Source: Datnioides undecimradiatus (lineage: Eukaryota; Chordata; Actinopteri; Lobotiformes; Datnioididae). From it: a DNA stretch of 64,000 nt. Positions within the stretch are counted from its first letter, which is position 1; each line of letters begins with the position of its first letter. Both the position numbers and the translations under genes were made by a program. The stretch spans positions 2,219,047 through 2,283,046 of the forward strand of contig WARS01000071.1 of NCBI GenBank assembly GCA_008933995.1. Direction: 5' to 3'. The notes under the pieces are model-generated. The model was not told where the DNA came from. It saw nothing but the letters and a program-made list of their open reading frames with translations, and made no database searches. Of the stretch, positions 58,081 to 64,000 are shown piece by piece.

Positions 58081-58637
58081 AAAATGTTGAAATTACAGTT
58101 AATTTCACTCAGAAATGACAAAAGAAACTGTACAAAGGTATAAGCCTTGTCTGAGGAGCTGTGGAGAGATGACTCATTAAACCAGTCACACTGGGGGTCA
58201 ACGTAGCACACTAAATGTGGGGCAGTGTCAGTGTTCTCCTGGGTGAATGTCATGTTTGAACCCATCCACCCACCACCTGGATGTCCCAGCATGCCACCGG
58301 AGCGACACCTCCCAAATGTGCCTGTGTCCAGATCCCTGTCTGCACCACATGTCCAGCAAACTGGGACAGGGACTCACCTGCAGCGTCACCAGAGAAATTC
58401 AGCTGATTCAGTCGGCTGCAACTGCCCAATTAAAGCCGGTCACTGGCGGACGTGTGGTTAGCGCCTCTTCTCCATCTGCAGCACTGGCAACAAATCGGTC
58501 CTCATGTGGGGGCCTGGTTGGTTTAATTAGGTGGTAAACTGCTGACAGAAACATGGATTTTAGGGGTTTGTCTCCCACCTGTGTTGGATTTGATGGCTGT
58601 GATTATGAAGCTCGGTCCAGTAGTGACTGTTTTCTCT

Positions 58638-58655
58638 TATTTATTTATTTATTTT
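58638..58655. repeat. (TTTA)n microsatellite
   Basis: Four to five TTTA units. Confidence 0.8.
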
Positions 58656-58976
58656 GCAACTTCCTGTTTCATATTGCATGTGCAAATTAGAAAATGTTGT
58701 AAACGATGGGCTCCATCACTTCATGGTCACCTGCAGGGTTTTCTTTAAAGCCGTCAAGACGACCAGGAGAAATACTGTCCGGTCGATGTACGGGTGTGTT
58801 TACCAGGGGAACAAGGAAACACATACAAACCAATTCAGTGTGTGTGTGTGTGTCAGCATTGACGTTGTTCAGCTTGTTGGCTCCTGACAGACCGGTGTAG
58901 ATCAACGCCCGCAGTGTTTGTTCCTGAGGTGACAAAGGAAGTGATGTAGAGGCCCACACCTACCTGAGCATTCAGA

Positions 58977-58977
<1 letters not shown>

Positions 58978-59017
<40 letters not shown>
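58978..59017. repeat. (CA)20 microsatellite
   Basis: An uninterrupted CA run of 40 bp. A shorter GT run lies at 58841-58854. Confidence 0.97.
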
Positions 59018-59019
<2 letters not shown>

Positions 59020-60742
59020 TCAAATGAAGCGCAGTAATTTTCTGTTGCAGTACACGGCAATAAATACTGGTGCGTCTGCGTGTGTGTGAGCGACTCTCTG
59101 CTGCAGCTTCTGCTTTAACACACAGCGACTGCATTCAGTCGTGCAGCGCCTGGCTTTGAGTTTGTTTTGGGGGGGCAGGAGACTCACGGGCACATTAAAC
59201 CCTGCTGAGTTTTACTGAATGAAAAGCTGATCACAAAAGATGCTTTCTGGGTTTTAGAGACTCTTTAAAAGCAGGAAGCGGTCGAGTCTATGGTTTAATG
59301 TCCCTGTCTTTGCTGTTTTAGCTCTTCTACAGCGAGCAATAATTAACCAACAGGTGTTTGTTGCAGGTTTGTGACACTAGTTTTTTAATTATAATAGGAC
59401 GTTTAACCTGATTCAGTTCATCCTGGGTGCTGGTACCAGAAGACTTTCCATAGTATAAATGAAAAAACACAGTTTCACCTACACCTGATCCATAATGCAG
59501 GATATAACCACGAACACAACATGCCTGGTGTTGCAGATACACTGAGATGCCTTCACCAGGATTCCTGTGAAAATGTCAAGTTGTTGTTTTTTGTTTGTTT
59601 TTTTGGCCGAACGCCATCTCCGGAGACAAAGCAGCAGATTTAATTGGCGCCATCATGCTTTGCTCGTAGGTGTTCGCTGCTGCGAAACATCATAATCAAT
59701 TTCTGTTGACGCGTTTTGTTTTGCGTCAACAAAGAGGGGGTCCAGGGCGAGAAGGTAATTGGATCCCTGCCTGACTTCATATCCAGAGCTGCAGATCTGA
59801 AATCTTAGCAACAATCTGAGTGTTAGTTACATCCCAGGATGGAGCCCATTACGACTGGTAACAAGATGCATTTTACTGCACAGGGCATTACTGCTCTCAA
59901 CCATAAATAGGAGATCATTTTGGTCTTAGCAATAAATATTTTTGGTTAGCAACAGACTGGTGCATTTTGTTAATTAATGTTCTGTCGGCTTTAATTGAGC
60001 GTGCCCGTGCTGTAAATTCAGTGCCGCTGTGATAAGAGTGAACGTAGTTCTGGTTTCCCTCCTGCTGGCTTTGCATGTGCCTGCAGTGAATCCTGCCGAG
60101 ATGCAGGTGAATGTATGTCGTACGCGTTCGATAATGTGCTGTCATTAATTGTGTGAGTGGGGGGTGGGAGGTTTCATCAAGGCGTCCGTGCCCAGGGGCC
60201 CATTGTCTAATCTGTGTGTGCTCAGTAATTATGTCCCCAGGCGCTTCAGATTTATGGTTTCTAAACCGAGTTGTTGTTGTTTCTTTTGCAGAAAATATGA
60301 TCCACCCTGTGGAGTTCCAAGACGTATTGAAGGTCTCCAGCGATACCTGCTGTAATCATTAGATTTCTACTACTGTTGCATCCCAAAGGCTCTGAGGAAC
60401 GCAGCAGAGCGACCAATAATCCACGTTGCACCAGGCAATCTTTGATTTGGGTGATTGTTGTCGTTGGTATAATCATCCCAGCGTCCCTGCAAACGCAAGG
60501 TGCGAGGAAAAGGTTTTTAGACGACGTTCCTGAATGCAGCACAGCCTGCTAGCGGCGAAGTAGCATCTGCCAGCTAGAAGTGCGATCAACAGTGGACATT
60601 ACAGGCCGTCATGCGACCACGTGCAGATGCACATTTGCATAGCTTCATTGTGGATCTTGAACTTCAAAGAGTTCAGAGAGCAAAAAGTAACGGTGGTGCA
60701 GATCAGGAGATCGTGCAGGTTGGTTTCTCTGGCATTTGGGAG

Positions 60743-60790
60743 GTTGTGCACCGTGAATTCTTCCCCCAGGGTTACTGTTCTGAGTCATCT
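60743..60790 (+). mobile_element. Probable small mariner transposase fragment
   Basis: GTTGTGCACCGTGAATTCTTCCCCCAGGGTTA differs at only 4 of 32 positions from the mariner segment at 62390-62421 read on the other strand, and encodes VVHREFFPQG (mariner consensus VVHHEFLPQG). Homology beyond the block is unclear on either side. Could be a short relic or a chance match. Confidence 0.4.
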
Positions 60791-61189
60791 AGGGCAGGAA
60801 TATCAGCAGAAATGTGTGCAGTAGCAGTTTGGTTCACCATCATAGCACGGTGAGGACAGAAACAGGCTTTTCTTTGGTCAGGACAGAGACTGATTTGCAG
60901 TCAGTGGACGTGAATTTAGGTGAAATTCAAACGCTCGGTCTCACCCACGTCATGTGACATGGTTTGTAAACCCCGCAGAGACCTGCATGTAATATGCAGC
61001 TAAATAAACACATTTGCTTGTCTGAGTCTGCCAGCCAGTCAGCGGCTAATGAACCCTCTGCAGAGACGCTGAAGGTCCTGGACCTTCTAATCTCCCCGGA
61101 ATAAGAATGAATCCTCCAGCTTTAAATGACCTTCAGGTTTATCTGAAGGAGCTTTTCATTAAAATCTCAACAGAGGCTTCGCCCTCCCT

Positions 61190-61560
61190 GTCTCATTAAT
61201 CCTAATATGACTGTCAACACCTTTAATTTCCTGTCTGTCATTCACTCTCCCTCCTTTCATTTAACCCTTTCGCCGTATCTTATCATTTGCATTTCCTGTC
61301 TTCCTTTGTTTAGTTTCATCTTGCCAGTGTTTCCTCTCCCTCCCTGCTATCCAGGTCATTTTTGATTTAGTTTGTTTCCACCTGCTTATTTTCTTTTCAC
61401 CGCCGCTGCTGTTTCCTGTTTGCTGTCCCTCTGCAGCCCACACCTCTGGTTTACCGTCCTCTTTCTTGCTCTCTCCGCTCTGGGATTCATTCTCTTCCTC
61501 ACATCGGATTCGGGCATGCAAACTGATCCTTTTAATTGCTCTTCGATCTATTTCTGATCC
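61190..61560 (+). repeat. Pyrimidine-rich low-complexity block
   Basis: The + strand is C/T-biased (CTCTCCCTCCTTTCATTT, CCTCTCCCTCCCTGC). The antisense frame rich in Lys, Glu and Arg is a result of the bias. Confidence 0.5.
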
Positions 61561-62044
61561 GTGCTCAACCGTCATGTCCGGGGACACATTTGCTCGCGCA
61601 CGTCAGTCCGCATGAGACACATTGCTGTCATCAAGCGTCCATTTCACAGGAAAAAACATGGAGGGGAGCCGGCGAGGGAGCCGACCAATCACTTTGCAGT
61701 GCTGTTAACAAATCGTTTGCTGGTTTCATAAACATAAATTTGGCTGCTGAAATACTGATCAGGTTAGCTGGTGATGGTCACGCTTGCCGGCTCTCGATCC
61801 AGATCTGTGTTTCATGGATCTGTATCAGCCAAAACAAAGACCATCAACATACAAGCTTTCTTTGCTGAACTGGATTGTGCGACTCTACAGCGCAGCACTT
61901 TCCTGCACATGAGAGCAAAAACCTACAAAAACCTATGATTGTCCTTTTTAATACCTTTCTTTCAAGATCACAGTCACCGTTTTAAAAAAGAAGCTTTAAA
62001 ATCTCGACATAATAAGACAAATTCATTTTAATATTAATTACTAT

Positions 62045-62436
62045 CAGAGCCAGAGCAGCGTGCACGGATTTGGCAGCCATCTTCTTCAGAGTAGTCACCT
62101 TGTGCAGTTATACAGCACTCCCAACGTTCCTGCCAGGCTTGGATCGCTCCCTGGAAGCTCCATCTGTGACGTCCTCTGGCCTCCCTTACTGTGTCGTAGC
62201 TTCAGCTTGTATTTCATTTGAGCAAAGAGGAAGAAGGTGCCATATTCAGCAAGTTGCACACACAGGGAGTAGTAGTTGTGCTGGTGCAGCTCAACACACC
62301 TTTTATGCATAGTTCAGGTGGTTGGTGCTGAGTCTCCTCCCTCAGACGCCTCAGGAAGGTGCAGCAGAGCTCTCCACTGACAGTCTGACCCTGGGGGATG
62401 AACTCATGGTGCACAACTAAGAAAACAACCAGCATG
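62045..62436 (-). pseudogene. Mariner-family (Tc1/mariner) transposase relic
   Basis: Read on the minus strand, MLVVFLVVHHEFIPQGQTVS and GELCCTFLRRLREE match the catalytic-domain segment of mariner transposases (consensus VFFD..GVVHHEF.PQGQTVN..Y...LRRLRE). After at least one frameshift, EAIQAWQERWECCITAQGDY matches the C-terminal 'F..W..RW..CI...G.YFEGD' segment. The stretch between, which should carry the HHDNAPAH and D34D catalytic region, is shortened and scrambled, and a stop interrupts one frame. The N-terminal DNA-binding domain and terminal inverted repeats were not found. A dead DNA transposon fragment. Confidence 0.75.
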
Positions 62437-64000
62437 TCCTCCTGCTCTGATGCACCGACTTCCCCGTTTGACTCTGCAGCTTCTCCACTGCTCAGGCTGC
62501 TGTTTGCTCTCTAATGATTCTCCACGTGAAGCTTTTGCAGAAGTGCACCTGCAAAGAGGTGCAACAGGTTATTCAACCTGTAACTTGGGTCCTGCTGGTA
62601 ATAACAGGACATACCTCACCGCATTTGTAGCTGGCTGCCGCCGCTCACTTGTTACTGGGCCGTGCTGCGTTCAGGAACAGCAGAAACGATCGTGTAACTT
62701 TTATTTCACCTCATGTTTCTCATTCACGTTGATTGCAACGCTGAGGAATCAACTGATTTGTCCAGTAGATTCTGGTTAACATGGTCACGAATGGGAAACC
62801 AGTGAAGCCATTAAAGTATTATCTGGTTTTCCTGTGTGGAACAAAGCTCTGATGCATCATGAAGAAGTATGAATCCAGGCTGTCTACCGCCGCAGAGCTC
62901 CTGACTAACCACAGTTGGCAGGTTTCATCCTCGTTCTCTTTCCGAGGCAGGATAATTAATTTAAAGTTGACAGAGTCTCTGGCTTTCTTCTGCGATTCGT
63001 CCTATTTGCATATTGTTCCGTGTGATGCGTTGCGTTTTGCTCTGCCCGCCGAAGGAAATGAATGACTGCAGGAGGAAAGCGCTCCAGCTCCTTTCTCCTG
63101 GTTACACCTGTGACACCAGTGCATTTTAATCTCCATTATTATTGTTCAACTCCTCTTTAACATTCCTGTTTCTGCAGGACGTAAATCTGTTCATCCCATC
63201 TCTTCGTTCGGTTTATTCTGTTTTTCCGTCACTGTACTGTACTGCACTGTCCAAACATCATGCTCAGTCATTCAGCTGCTCCTCTCTCCTTCCTCCGGCG
63301 TGTCACTTTACTTCCATCTCTTGTCTCAGCCGTCACCACAGCCGCACCTTTTCATTCCTCTCTCCGTCCGCCTGCAGACGCGCGCAGCCCCGTCATTCTT
63401 CAGGTCCGGTTTATGAAAAACGATCCATCAAGCGCGTCACTCCCTCTTTTATTGCTGAGTTCACCTGTGGCTGTCGCCTCCGTCATATTAAAGTGATCCC
63501 TCTGGCATTTATTCCCCTCTCCCTCCCGACAATTTGCATCTAAATCAAACATCCTGATGAGTAACATGGGCCGGTCATTGATTAAGCTCCTGTTATTTGA
63601 TGTTTAATGGGATTAGAGGACGGCGGTTTAGATTTGGCAGACTGTTTGCTGATTTCCTTTGGCGCAGAAATTGGCGTTGCTCCTGCTTTGAGGGTCATTT
63701 TTCCTGTGTTTCTCTCTGTCACAGCTTTTTACATTTCATCATGTTTCCAGCTGAGTATGTAACTGAACGTATATTAAAAGTTTTATCTACTTATACCAGC
63801 AGGTTTGCTCTTCTCTTTGTTAGATCATTGCTCTTGCAGCCACCCCGGGGCTTCCAGTCGTTCTTTGTTCACTCTGACATGACCTGCTGTTCCTTCCTTC
63901 GAAAGGACGATGCAAGGATAAACCAGGACAAAGTGGGGAAAAGAACAGTCTGCTGAGTTCAAGGAATCATATCTAATCTCACATAATCAGACATTAACAC

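Larger units (their letters stand above)
49871..64000. other. Gene-poor region downstream of fam187a
   Basis: No exon of a recognised protein was found on either strand. ATTAAA at 49866-49871 could serve as a very early poly(A) signal for fam187a, but no clear downstream GU-rich element was defined. Recognised contents are a poly-C run (52277-52288), a 'CAGAGGATGA' repeat (56890-57050), an L2-like LINE tail (57766-58080), CA and TTTA microsatellites (58635-59017), mariner remnants (60743-60790 and 62045-62436) and a pyrimidine-rich block (61190-61560). The segments 50100-52200, 52300-56890, 59018-60740 and 62440-64000 appear unique and non-coding. Confidence 0.5.

Overview
The window is nuclear DNA from a ray-finned fish, most likely a percomorph-type teleost. 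Three things point there: spliced vertebrate genes with long introns, many CA/GT microsatellites, and fragments of interspersed repeats that I recognise from teleost genomes (a tRNA-derived SINE, the 'GCACGGTGG' repeat, L2-like LINE tails, hAT- and mariner-type DNA transposon remnants). Coding density is very low. Only two host genes can be supported, both on the + strand. Nearly all other open frames are chance frames in microsatellites, pyrimidine-rich tracts or the antisense of real exons.

Layout. Positions 1-18138 are best read as intron sequence of the nociceptin/orphanin FQ receptor gene (oprl1), with the earlier exons lying outside the window. The segment holds a degenerate pyrimidine-rich minisatellite (2.9-4.2 kb), a GGTCA-rich repeat (4.8-5.1 kb), dinucleotide repeats (7.6-8.0 kb), a SINE-like repeat (8.35-8.6 kb), a perfect 20-bp palindrome (10448-10467), a purine-rich block (10.7-11.5 kb) and several teleost repeat fragments. 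The last oprl1 coding exon is 18139-18686. It encodes extracellular loop 2 through TM5, TM6, TM7 and the cytoplasmic tail. About 27 kb of non-coding sequence follows. Its first 6-7 kb may be 3' UTR, and it carries a hAT-like MITE at 20112-20406.

From 45589 to 49870 lies a complete five-exon gene encoding a 429-residue protein with two Ig-like domains and one membrane span, an ortholog of human FAM187A. All splice sites are GT-AG and the phases match across each intron. A perfect RFX 'X-box' palindrome sits 365 bp upstream of its start codon. From 49871 to 64000 I see no gene, only repeats, including an L2-like LINE tail (57.8 kb), a broken mariner transposase (62.0-62.4 kb) and a probable second small mariner fragment (60.7 kb).

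The two genes are functionally unrelated as far as is known: one is a neuronal Gi/o-coupled receptor, the other a poorly studied Ig-domain membrane protein. The points most worth following up are the mixed nociceptin/opioid signature in the oprl1 binding-pocket residues, the X-box in front of fam187a, and the linkage of two genes that lie on different chromosomes in human. I found no convincing evidence of a wholly new multi-gene system.
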